DNA of 64,000 nucleotides from Acanthochromis polyacanthus (Eukaryota > Chordata > Actinopteri > Pomacentridae), in assembly GCF_021347895.1 (NCBI RefSeq), contig NC_067125.1, positions 6,156,268 to 6,220,267 of the forward strand, in the 5' to 3' direction. The position numbers were made by a program, and so were the translations under genes. The notes beneath the pieces are model-generated. The model did no database searches, was not told where the DNA came from, and saw nothing but the letters and a program-made list of their open reading frames with translations. Shown here in pieces: positions 49,261 through 60,133 of this stretch (positions are counted from its first letter, which is position 1; each line of letters opens with the position of its first letter).

Positions 49261-50091
49261 TTAATACAGCTCAAATTCGGAGGTTACATGAAAGCAAAAA
49301 TCTATTTTTAAGTGAAAACTGCTAAATTTTTTAGCATGTCTGGCTCATTTTAAGACATCTAAGGTTGACAATCCTGGTAAAATATAGCTTACAATAAGTT
49401 TTTCCAGGTAATTTTAAGATCTCAATATTCTATTGAGCTTTATTATCTAATAATAATAGTCTCAATCACAGTTTAAGCTTCCTTGCAATTAACAATTAAC
49501 ACAAACATGATTGACTGTGATATTTACATGGAAAAAAATTCTGTTGCACATCAAACTAAAAGCTTGCTAAATTAACATGCAGCCACCAGGGAGTGATCTG
49601 CCATGTCACTGTGCACACACCCCTGCAGTGGTAGTCTATTAAAGAGTTTTCTGCATGTTGCAGATGTAGTGCAGAGCAGAAGATGAACACACAACAGAGA
49701 GAACACCAGAACAAGCATCAAATGTCTGGGGTAGACTGGGAAGAGAGAGCGTCCCATAACGCAATATCATCAGATTACCCTGAAACAGTGTCCAGAAAAT
49801 AATAATATTTATAAAAAATATAGGCCTTAGTGAGCTATAAAAGTGATAAAACAACAAAACATTAAGAAATCAGAGTAGTAGCAGATGTAACTGGAGGACA
49901 AAAACTGAATGATTTCAGGGTAAACAGAGTGCATTATGGTTACATGATGCTGTGACACCATGACATATGAAGCAACCTAGTTATGAACAACCCAGCTATT
50001 AATATTTAATGGATATCAGTTCCAACTAGTGGTTATAGGTCTCCTTGATTACCACTGATATGCACCGCTGATTGGCAAAAAAAATCATTGG

Positions 50092-50517
50092 TGACCTTGG
50101 ATCATGCCTTTGGATGTTACTGTGACACGTACCACCTACCTCAGCATTGTGCAGACCGTGTGCACACTTCCATGGAAACAGTATTCCCTGATGGCTTTGG
50201 CCTCTTTCAGTAGGATAATGTGCCATACCACAAAGCAAACATTGAGGAGCACAACAAGTTTGAGGTGTTGACTCCAAATTCCCCAGATCTCAATCCAATC
50301 CAGCATCTGTGAGATGTTCTGGGTAAACAAGTCCGATCCATGGAGGCCTCACCTCGCAACTTCCAGGACTTAAAGGATCTGCTGCTAACATCTTGGTGCC
50401 AGATACCACAGTACACCTTCAGGGTTCTAGTGGAGACCATGCCTCAATGAGTAAAGGCTGTTTTGGCAGCAAAACAGGGACCAACACAATTTTAGGCATC
50501 ATAATGTTATGGTGTAT
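50092..50517 (+). mobile_element. Tc1-like transposon, 3' third (copy C)
   Basis: Plus-strand sequence from gttactgtgacacgtaccac through attccccagatctcaatcc to gcatcataatgttatggtgt matches the second half of the same Tc1-like family, with frame-breaking indels. The 5' part is absent. Confidence 0.75.
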
Positions 50518-53500
50518 TATTCGGTAAAAAAAATCTTGCTTGTGAATTTTATTTATATCTTGCTTCTAAGAGATGAAATGAGGACCAGTCCTTTAATGAT
50601 CCAAACGATTGAACATTTGCAGAAATGTAGCACAATATGGAAGAGAAAGCAGCACTCTTTTTATTTAAATGTGTAAGTGCAAGCCCTAATTGTCAGTGGG
50701 CTCGTGCACCATGCAACAAGTCATCTGGAACTGGTTTCATGAACAGGACGAACATGACAGTGTGTTCAGGTGAGTTCAGTGGTCATCCCTCAATCCAATA
50801 CAACAGCTATGGGATATGGCAGAATAGGAGACTGACAACCTGAACGTTCAGCTGGCAAATTCACAGAAATGATGTGATGAATCATGTCAATATGGAGCAG
50901 AGATTCAGAAAAATGATTCCAAGAGGTCATGGAATCCATGATACCAAGACCTGAGACTATCTGAGAACAAAGCTATCCTGTAATAGTCTGCTGTTGAGTG
51001 TGTGTACCAAGTTTCATGGCAATGCATCCAATCGTTGTTTGGGCATTTTGCTTTTTGCCCAAAAATTGTCAACTTGCTGGTAACACTAGAGGAAAAGACA
51101 GGTGAACACCAAGGTCACCAGGACTCTGAGGAATCCCGATAGCCTCAGAGTCCTAATCCATTGATATTTCTGTCATGGCAAACGGTGGAAAAAAGTACTA
51201 TTATTGCCAGATCTAGAGTCACGATATTGGTGCGCCCAACAATGTTGTTTAGCGGCGCTGTAAGGCCCGGCTAGGAATGGCCACTAAAACAGCTTCATCT
51301 TGGTCTCTCTCTCTTCGTCAGAGAGAGCGCATCCCAAAATCCTCCAGCGTGTCTCTGGTAACCATCAGTAAATCCTGGCGACATCCCAAAGGTTGTGGCC
51401 GAGACGCTTTACAACACCCTGACATATGCTAACAATTGGCACTATTATTCACATCATTCTTTAATCACTTTTTCCTTTTAGTACAAAGACTTTTATGTAA
51501 GGCCTTTATATAATTTGCTGCTTTATTTTTGCATTGTACTTTCATGTAACACTTAAATACATGCCTGGAATCTATTATTTTACTGTTATTAAATGTCATT
51601 ATAAATAATTTTGCATTCGCTTTTAACTACTGAAGTTGTATACGGACAGAAGAGCCATCTGCATAACACTGTTTCATGTGTAGTGCTATTATCAACAGCA
51701 GTTTACAGGCATAGCATCTAGTCTTCTCTGCACACAGAAACCAGCTGATGAGAGGAATAATTGCCACACTAAGCGCTGTCACTGCATTGCTGACAGACTG
51801 CTGCCGAATATAGATGAGGCCAAACAAAAGCACAAGGACTTTCATACTTGGCTGGTGGGACTCCTTAAAATAGAGGACCGAGTATCAATACGAAGCTGCG
51901 ATATTCTGGTACTGACACCCCAGGGAACGTGAGGTCACAGCACTAGCAGTACAAACACTAGAACCTGAGAACGTTGTCTGCATGTTCAGTTTACTGGCAG
52001 CGGGAGCTATACCCCTCTGCGACAAATGTTTGCACAGTTAATGTCAAGCATTCTTTTCAGGGCCAAACAGTGCCTGCATGCATGTATGCACATAAACTGA
52101 CACACTTTACAACAAATGTAACAGTGAAAAGTATTGAAAAAGTGAGAGCAGGTTTCTTGAAATAGAAAGCGAGCATTTCATTACCGTTTATGGTTCGGTC
52201 AGTAGTTGATAGTTATACAGCATGGCAAGTGATTTCCCTGATTTTATTTGCATCACTTGCAAATGCTCAGAGTCAACGTTCGTCTAAAATATCAGCTTCT
52301 CTTGACTAATGACTGTATAAAACCAAGAGTCCCATCTCCTGCCCATAAACAGCCTTCTCTGTGGAATCTTCACTGGGAAACATGTGTCTTCGTGTCCTGA
52401 CCTGGCTGAGGTTACAGACTCAGCGGCCTTCTATTATGTAGACATTTCCATCACTTCTTTGCAGATATCCTCATAAAAAGCCAGGTATACTTGAAGAGAT
52501 CTGCATTAGCTTGTTTTTAAAGCACTACAAGAAGCAAACAGAATATAAAAGGAGCAAGGCGGTCATGCACTGGTGCTTCAGTGGAGCTGATCTGCTCTTA
52601 CTAATTACATCAGGCTGCGATTGCACCGAGTAATAACTACTAGGTGGAACTTAAGAACTGTGGCTGCACTGAAAAACTCCCATTGCAAGTATAACATGCA
52701 CCCCATTCTGTTAATCTGACGGCAGCAGAACACGTCAGCTACATGTCTAAATGCACACCCTGGTCACATTCCTGTAAAAGTTGCATTGGTAATCTGATTA
52801 ACAACATCATCACTTTCACCACAGAACAAGTCTCATTACGGATAGGCACCAAAAGCAACGATACTTTGCGTTTATGTGAAGTGATTTAAGGAAGGATTTT
52901 TTAAACATTTCAGAAACAGTCACATAAAAAGCACCACAGAGACCCCGAATAAAGTGTTTGTGCACCACAATCATAACACTACTTTCTTACTCACTTTGCT
53001 TAATTTAAAATCTACTTCTACAAAATGAAATGCCCATAAAAACAAAACTATGCTACAATGAAAACTGACAGCTTAGAATAATGATGTTCACCAAAATTAA
53101 TGGTGTATTTTTTCCCCCACAAGATGTTAAGAGGAGCTGAAGTTTGTTCAGAACTATTTCCTCTAAGTTTTATAAATATCTACAGCGTCGGCCAGCAGCA
53201 GGATCCATATGTCTGTCTAGAAAGAGAGAGGGCACTGCATCCATCTGTGCAAGTGGGACAACAGTGCTGGTAGCCTGATAAAATCCTTATAATCATAAAT
53301 TATCCCCAAAAGAGAATGAAGAGTCGATCAGTCCGGGCAATTGGGTGAGCTGTCGCATACAGAATAGCAGTTTAGTTTCTAGTTGTTTCTGAATATTTCT
53401 TCGTAGTCTACTGCAAAGCATCATACAGCATTGGGATCCACAAGTACCTCCAAAGACAGAGAGCTGCACACATTTACACAATAGTAACTTCATAATTAGA

Positions 53501-54983
53501 AATAAACCATGACACAAAGGACCAATCAGGGTCTACCAGCAAGTCACACTGAACCTTACTTCAGCACAGACAGGTGAGCTGTCACACAGTCAGTTTATCA
53601 GTTTCAGGTAAATATTTTGTTACACTGTGACTAACCTCAGGCTGAGGGGTGAGCTTTCAGTTTCACTGATTAAAAATCTGAAATAAACTGGGCTGTTAGT
53701 TATTTGGACACTTCGATAAATCTGCTAGCAGCTTAGATCTAGTCTTTTATTGCCTTTTTATGCATTGACTTCCCTTGATGTTTTGTCTAATCTTGGGTGA
53801 AGGACAAATATAGCATGCCTACTGCTGCTCTCTCCAACACTGTGGGGAGTATTTCCACAGGAAGTCATGAGAAATATTAACAGAAAAGTGACCTACATCT
53901 GAATGATTAGAGTGCTACCACTTTGATTGATTGATGAAGTCAGCATTGCTAATGCAAATGTAAAATAAAATTCCCCACTCAGCCTATCGAACATTTAAAG
54001 TATCTAAGTGAAGTTCTGTCCCTGTAACGTCACCTAAAAAACATCTTTGTGGTTAAGAATAAAAATGCATTCTAATAAAGATACATGGACCGCCGAGGCT
54101 CAGAAGTTTAATTGATGCCCCAAGAAAAGGACGGTTCATATTTGGGAGTGTTGCTCACAAGTATGGGTTAAAGATATCACAGGATGGGCAGACAGGCTGG
54201 TTGCAGTAATAACAGCCATAATCAAGTCCCACCAGACTTTCAAAGTGAAGCTGTTCCAAACCTCACTTGTGGTCATCAGCCTCTGGAAGCTGTCAGTGAA
54301 CGCTTAGAGCCAAAACAACGATCTATGTGGATCCCCGTGAACATCTGAGTTATGTTATTTAAACCTGCTATCATTACAAGCATGGATATGCCTCAGAAAG
54401 TGGATAAATGGAATAAATATAAAACCCAACCACTAATACTGGCTAACACAGATATCGTATCGGTATTGGCCTGTATATTGTTCAAGATGTTTTGCTTGTT
54501 AACAGAAAAAGATGCTTGGTAAATTTAGAAATGGTGTCTTCGTGTAGTTTGTCCAGCAGAGAGGCTCCAGATCCACTGAAATAAAGACCCAACTAAAACA
54601 TAACATTACTCCAACATATTGTGTACATACAGACACACAAACATATATATTTAATCTGTGTTTTTACCAGCATCAGCTGTACCAAGGCTCAACTGTGTTC
54701 TGGGCTAAAAATGATTTCTTGAAGAAGTTACTATGCTACCACTGCCATCACACATTTAGACCGACTATGCTGATGTACTGACGTGGTTTGCAGCGTAAGC
54801 ACAAGGTTGTTATTGTTAAAACAGTTAATGAAAGACAGTCTGCACATGACAGACACCCACTGCAAACAATGAACAGAACCATGACACTATAAGCACTACA
54901 CTGCCATTCTCAGAAAGAACAAAAAGTCAATATAAACCACTCAGAGATTGGTGTTAGTTTCAGTGCAATAGTGCAGTACTACT
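50518..54983. other. Unassigned, presumed intronic DNA
   Basis: A CpG-richer patch at 51220-51420 and otherwise AT-rich unique-looking sequence. No gene or element boundaries seen. Confidence 0.35.
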
Positions 54984-54989
54984 ACTAAG

Positions 54990-55560
54990 CCAGTCCGATC
55001 TCACGGGGATTCGTGAAACTGTCACGTAAGTTTTAGTTTCGGTTTCGTGTGCACCAACACGATTTCGTCATGTTTTTCGTGCCGCTCACCACGAAATGCG
55101 CACCAATGTATTTTAAACGGCGGACTTTTCGTGCCACTCAGAACGTATTTCAAAAGAATGTGTATATTATATTTTTAATGTAAAACCGTGGCGAATCCAA
55201 CGCTATATTTTGCATGACATCGTCCCTAACCATAACCCTAACCATAACCTAACCATAACCTAACCATAACCTAACCATAACCTAACCATAAGCCGGTGGT
55301 ACACTTACCAATTTGCATAGGAATTTCAAGAATGTCCGGCGGCCGGCGGCCGCAAACGCGATCACACAAGCAGTATACGCCGATGGACAGCTTAGATCGT
55401 CATGAATCCGCCGGTATAAACCACTTTCAGATGTGATTACCACAGCGAAAAACATTTCGTGGTGAGCGGCACGAAAAACATGACGAAATCGTGTTGGTGC
55501 ACACGAAACCGAAACTAAAACTTACGTGACAGTTTCACGAATCCCCGTGAGATCGGGTTG
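54990..55560. mobile_element. 571-bp element with 104-bp perfect terminal inverted repeats
   Basis: The arms 54995-55098 and 55453-55556 are exact reverse complements (CCGATCTCACGGGGATTCG to CACCACGAAATG). actaag lies outside both ends (54984-54989 and 55561-55566), a candidate 6-bp duplication. The 354-bp centre holds a tandem 11-mer array and a GGCGGCCGGCGGCCGC block. There is no open frame. The perfect arms imply recent movement or gene conversion between arms. Family unknown to me. Confidence 0.85.
55224..55291. repeat. Telomere-like 11-mer array (cctaaccataa)
   Basis: Six units: two of 12 nt (ccctaaccataa), then four of 11 nt. It lies at the centre of the 104-bp inverted repeat element. 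Confidence 0.9.
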
Positions 55561-55883
55561 ACTAAGCAGCACTATTGATAGAACTGCTGTAAACACTAGG
55601 AGTTCATGCGCAAGAGTCACGAGCCTGCATGTGTGTTAAAGCATGTCATGGCTGATGGGATAAAGGTCCTCACCCTGCTTCTTTAGAAACCTGAAGCCTG
55701 AAGATGGACTGAACCTCAGAGAGTTTGAGGGTGATTTTGTCAGACAGAAGAGGTTTAGCTAATGTCACGAAGAAGTTCTATTATTTTGCTGGCAATATTA
55801 GCAATTTTGATGAGCATGTTTTTTGTAGTTATTCATCATTGCCACAAAGACAGAGGATGTAGAATGCAGGCTAGCTTCATGTA

Positions 55884-55961
55884 CACCCCCTGTCAAAAGT
55901 TTTAGGACACTTTCTCATTCAAATAAAGTAGAGCCTGTCCTACAACTTTTGACAGGGGGTG
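55884..55961 (+). mobile_element. 78-bp palindromic Tc1-type MITE (left member)
   Basis: CACCCCCTGTCAAAAGTT at one end and its complement at the other make a hairpin of about 27-bp arms. TA flanks both sides (55882-55883 and 55962-55963). It is an inverted copy of 56343-56420, 76 of 78 bases identical. Confidence 0.85.
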
Positions 55962-55963
55962 TA

Positions 55964-56340
55964 TCTACCAAATTTGGTACACATATGCAGCACATCAGGC
56001 TGAACAAAAACGTCAGTGACAGCCACATTCCAAACCCAACAGGAAGTGAGCTATTTTGCGTTGAATGTCAGATTTTGCCCATTTTTCTTTTTTTTTTCTA
56101 GAGCGAACTCCTCCTAGGGGGAAACTCCAATTCAGCCAGTACATACAGGAGGCCTTAATGATCCAAAGTTATTAAAATCTTTTTCCAAAGTCAAAGGGCG
56201 TGTCCGTGGCGGCCTCTAGAATTTTGATCCTTCGCCATGAAATTTCAAATGCAGTGTAAATGCCCTGAACATGCTCCAATCTGCCTGAAACTTTACATGT
56301 ATGATCAGAGTCCTGCCCTGATCACATTCACATGATAACA
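55964..56340. repeat. Fish dispersed repeat between two palindromes
   Basis: Contains accaaatttggtacacata, aacaggaagtgagctatttt and gagcgaactcctcctagggg in the order of a common fish repeat. No coding frame. It is enclosed by the two inverted 78-bp elements. Confidence 0.6.
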
Positions 56341-56342
56341 TA

Positions 56343-56420
56343 CACCCCCTGTCAAAAGTTGTAGGACAGGTTCTACTTTATTTGAATGAGACAGTGTCCT
56401 AAAACTTTTGACAGGGGGTG
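56343..56420 (-). mobile_element. 78-bp palindromic Tc1-type MITE (right member)
   Basis: Same 78-bp hairpin as 55884-55961 in inverted order, with TA on both sides (56341-56342 and 56421-56422). The two copies differ at two bases. Confidence 0.85.
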
Positions 56421-57436
56421 TACATGTTAACACACTAGTGCAATCTGTGCTGGTAAAACTGACATGAATTTGAGGACTAGTTTTTAAGAGTTTTGTGTGT
56501 TAACTGTGATCTGTTGGTTGCATTTCTTGAATCTGCTTAGTTGTATTTGTCATGATATTTTCCTCTGGACCAAGGTGTTGACTGACAGATGGTCAATCGT
56601 GGCACTGCATCACCTGTAACATACTGTACCTTGATTTTGTCATCACTTATTCATGAAATAACTTTCTTTTGATTTGATTTTGTTATCAGTCAACAACTGA
56701 AATTTATTCTACTTTAAGCACTTTGTGAAGTCCACTTTAGACAAGTAGTCCAAAATATGTGTTTTCCTTATTGTACTCTGTTGTTGCAGGCCATCAGTGT
56801 GAAATGAGTGGAGCATGTCACCTGTTAATGAGGGTCCCAAACAGCAGCCTTATGGTCTTCTGAATGTTTTCAGTGCACAGCCAGCTCCACTGCTCCTTCA
56901 TCAGCACACACAGAATATTCAGAGCCACTTCAGCCAGGGCTGTCTCAGATGCTGTTGTCCCAACATGCAAAACACACACAAAAACACCACTCATTAGGAC
57001 ACACAACATGACAATTACTGCGGTAAATGCAAACATCAGCTATTTAGATGACATTTACATTGATTCCTTAGACAGAAAGCAAACGTTATGAGCAGTTTAA
57101 GGGCAAAACATTTCATGTGTACGCATCCGTTGGACATGTCTGCTGAACACAGAAAGTACTCCACTTCATACATTTACCAACACTGCCCTCATGTGGTTAG
57201 AGTCAGACATTGCCTGTTGTGCTGAGCATGAGCTACAACCTAAAATCTACCACATTTCTCCCACATCCTTTTCAGTCAAACCGGTCTTTTTCTTTGCATA
57301 TTTTCATTCAATGCTACCTATGAGTTGAATCAGATAATACAAACATCCTGATGGGATCAAAACTTGACAGGTCATCAGACCCTCTGAGATCACACACGCC
57401 TCTTTAGTCTTGGATGAATGGTGGCTATTCAAACTT

Positions 57437-57560
57437 CATGTATTTGTATAGCACTTTTCATGCAAAACAACACAAAGTGCTTCACAAGAATTACAAACAA
57501 AGACGGCAATAAATAAATACAATTAAAAATAGAAATAAAAATTTAAAAAAAAACAACTCT
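57437..57560. repeat. Dispersed repeat (tatttgtatagcacttttca)
   Basis: tgtatttgtatagcactttt followed by caaagtgcttcacaagaatt and an A-rich tail to 57554 is a frequent fish repeat; the A-rich tail suggests a retroposon. Confidence 0.45.
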
Positions 57561-57851
57561 CCACCCTTCATACATATAGACAGCCATTCACATGCACACA
57601 CCCACTAGGAGTGTGCATGGGTGGGTGTGTGCATGTAGAATAAACCATTGGGACTTTAGTGGAAAAAAACGTTAATGCAAAAGAAACTTCCAAAAGTCAC
57701 AAATGCAGCAACTTGATTTCAACAACAGAATAAAAAAAGAAGGGCGGTTCAGTAGGGGGTCGGCTGGATTTCCATCAACAGGAATGTAGAATGGCAGAGG
57801 GGCGGGGCCGACAGGGTGGGGGCGTGGCTACAGGACGCACACCCACACAAC

Positions 57852-58376
57852 CATAGACTGTATATATAGTGGATGTAGCATCTGGCTCCAAAATTGAAGC
57901 CCACCCGGAAGTGTCAAAAACTTGCAATATCCCACCGTCCGCTAGGGTTGGCTCCAAAAAGCTTTTTCTCCATAGACCCCAATTCATTTTTGGAGAAAAT
58001 AAAATTTGATAGACTGATTTTCTACAGCTCAGGATTTTTTTCCCATTAGTTTTCATGGTCAAAATGAGAGATCAGGTGGCCGATCTTAAAATAAATCAAT
58101 ACTGAATTTTAAATAAATCGTTAAAGTTGGCGGAGCCAGGGGGCGTGGCTATACTTGATAGACAGCAACAGAAGCCTCTGTGGTAAAACGTGGGCGGGAT
58201 AAGAGAGTCCTCAGCCAATCCTGCCCCTAGTTGCTCTCCGGTCCAGTCTGTTTGATGACGCTTTTTACGTCACTGGCTCCAAAAAATCCAAAACGGCGAC
58301 CAGGAAGTAGCAAAATCCGGGCTTCATTTTCTCGGCGTTGAAACCAACGGGTGACGTCACGGTTAGTTTACGCCTG
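57852..58376 (-). mobile_element. hAT-like MITE with perfect 8-bp duplication (copy 2)
   Basis: The inverted second copy of the 1092-1577 element, 525 bp, running from CATAGACTGTATATA to GTTTACGCCTG on the plus strand. The eight bases cacacaac occur at 57844-57851 and 58377-58384. The two copies differ mainly by small indels. This copy has about 40 bp more around 58170-58220, including a GTGGGCGGG box. It lies inside the presumed intron region of the minus-strand gene. Confidence 0.85.
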
Positions 58377-58908
58377 CACACAACATGACATCATCAAGAC
58401 ATGGCGAGGCACCGAGGCTAGAAGAAAGACACTACCTTGAAGCTTCACATCTGTGTTCTTTACAGACATTTGATCATCTTTCCAATGTAACACCTAATTA
58501 GTATTGGAATCCTGAACTGACACTAACTCAAGGTGACCACAGCTGCTATGCTGAATAACTAACAACACTCTTTATAGTAATCTCTAAATCCTACACAAGG
58601 AGAGCATTTCAGACAGAAAAGACTGATTTCAGCAGAACCACAAAACAGTATGCTGTAGAATAAGCCTCTGAACCCCAAAATCCAGCATTTAGTGTTATCG
58701 TAAAAAAAAAAAAGTGCTTTCAACTTTTCAACTAATCATCTGTGACGTGTTTGTCAGAAAAATTAACCACGCTTAAAACCATTATGTTTAATTCACATCA
58801 CTTTCTCATGTTAAAATTTCACTACAAGTAAACTGTTTGCACCAGATCCTCTACAAAAAGAAAGAAGGGAAGAAAATTCTTCCACGTTAATGCAACAGCA
58901 GGAATAAA

Positions 58909-59272
58909 CACTGATAAGCCAAAACATTATGACCATCCTTGCCTTACATGTTGCTGGTTTGTCTAATGCTAAAAAAAAAGAAAAAGAAAAAAAGCTGCGG
59001 CTCATCAAGGCTCGGACTCTACCAGACCTCTGAAGGTGTCCTGTGGTATCTGGCATGAAGACGGATCCTTTAAGTCCTGGAAGTCACAAGCTGGAGTCAC
59101 CATGGATCACAGTTGTTCCAGCGCATCCTCCAACACCCTGTCACAGGTTCATGGTTTGGTCCCCTCAGTCCACTGTCAGTAATTAATCACCGCTGCTCTC
59201 TGTCAAAGTTTTTCCAACCCATTCATCTGGCCCACTTCCTCTGACTAGTCTGAATGTTTTGGCTCATCTGTG
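58909..59272 (-). mobile_element. Tc1-like MITE with AAAACATT inverted ends (copy D)
   Basis: The left end CACTGATAAGCCAAAACATT and the right end AATGTTTTGGCTCATCTGTG form a 20-bp inverted repeat with few mismatches. The interior has segments (ggatcctttaagtcctggaa) resembling the Tc1-like family's C-terminal coding region in reverse. It is 364 bp and non-coding. Confidence 0.6.
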
Positions 59273-59819
59273 TGATTCACTGATAAAAGGATGAAAGTCG
59301 CTGAAACGCTGACTTCTTCTGAATCTTAAAATTACTAAATCTAAGCTAAATAAGACAACACATGTTAAGGTGCTGTCAGAGCTCAGACACTAAATACATC
59401 AAAAAACATATTGCAGTGTCATTAGTATTACTACTACTATTGCAAACATAGGTATCAGGTTAGTGCTGTAAACCTGAACACGTGTGTCTGTAATCAACTT
59501 CTCCTCCCTTTACTCGATTTCTCTTCATTTCATTTCATTGTGTAGGTGAACATAATCAACACAGCTTTACAGGAGGACACCATCTAAAATCAGATCTTAA
59601 AAAAATAAAGAAACCTCGTTACACATATTCCAAAGGTGTATGAATATATTTCCTGTTTGTTTCTACTCCTGACAATAAATAGTGGTGAAAAAACTGTTTT
59701 GTAACATTAAAGTTTTTAGTGAATTAATCAGTCAGTTCAGGCTGCTCATTAAAGGTTACATAATGTGTTTGCATTTCATTTGAGGGCTCACATTTCATGC
59801 AGCAAGTGTTATTTTATGC

Positions 59820-60131
59820 TTTATAGTCCAATGATAGGGATGCGGTTTGAGACTAAATAAAAAATGCATAAATCTCTGAGCCATTTTGCTCTGCAGCTCA
59901 TGCAGGAGCATATTTCCATGGGCAGCAGTCCAAAGTGCAGCTTTAGGCGTAACAAATGTCCACTTGTAGATATGCCAATAAAAATCAACTGTTTCCAGCT
60001 AGAATAGTCATTTACCACATTAACACTATCTACACTGGATTTCTGATAATGTTATCTTCATTGAAAAAAATGTTTTTTTCTTTCAAAAGTAGGGACATTT
60101 CTCAGTGACTCCAAACTTTTGGACGGTAGTG
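59820..60131 (+). mobile_element. 3' end of another Tc1-like element
   Basis: Ends with ctcagtgactccaaactttt and ggacggtagtg followed by TA, a terminal repeat familiar from fish Tc1-like elements. The upstream atttaccacattaacac and gttatcttcattgaaaaaaa also match that family. The 5' limit is approximate and the matching left terminal repeat was not found. Confidence 0.6.
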
Positions 60132-60133
60132 TA

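Larger units (their letters stand above)
48576..49430. mobile_element. CACTGCAAAAA repeat, interrupted
   Basis: The left part (cactgcaaaaacccaaaatc, aaatgtctcatcccacttg) and the right part after 49264 (ttaagtgaaaactgctaaat, gctcattttaagacatct) belong to a common fish MITE. It is split by the nested element at 48781-49260. The right end is degenerate. Confidence 0.5.

Noticed and set aside
55224..55291. Telomeric repeat tract
   Set aside because: The unit is an 11-12-mer with ATA inserted, not TTAGGG, and it is internal to a transposon.
54990..55560. Assignment of the 104-bp inverted repeat element to hAT
   Set aside because: The flanking match is 6 bp, not 8, and the termini do not resemble CA-type hAT ends.
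56815..57091. Overlapping frames on both strands
   Set aside because: No splice support; the content is not conserved-looking.
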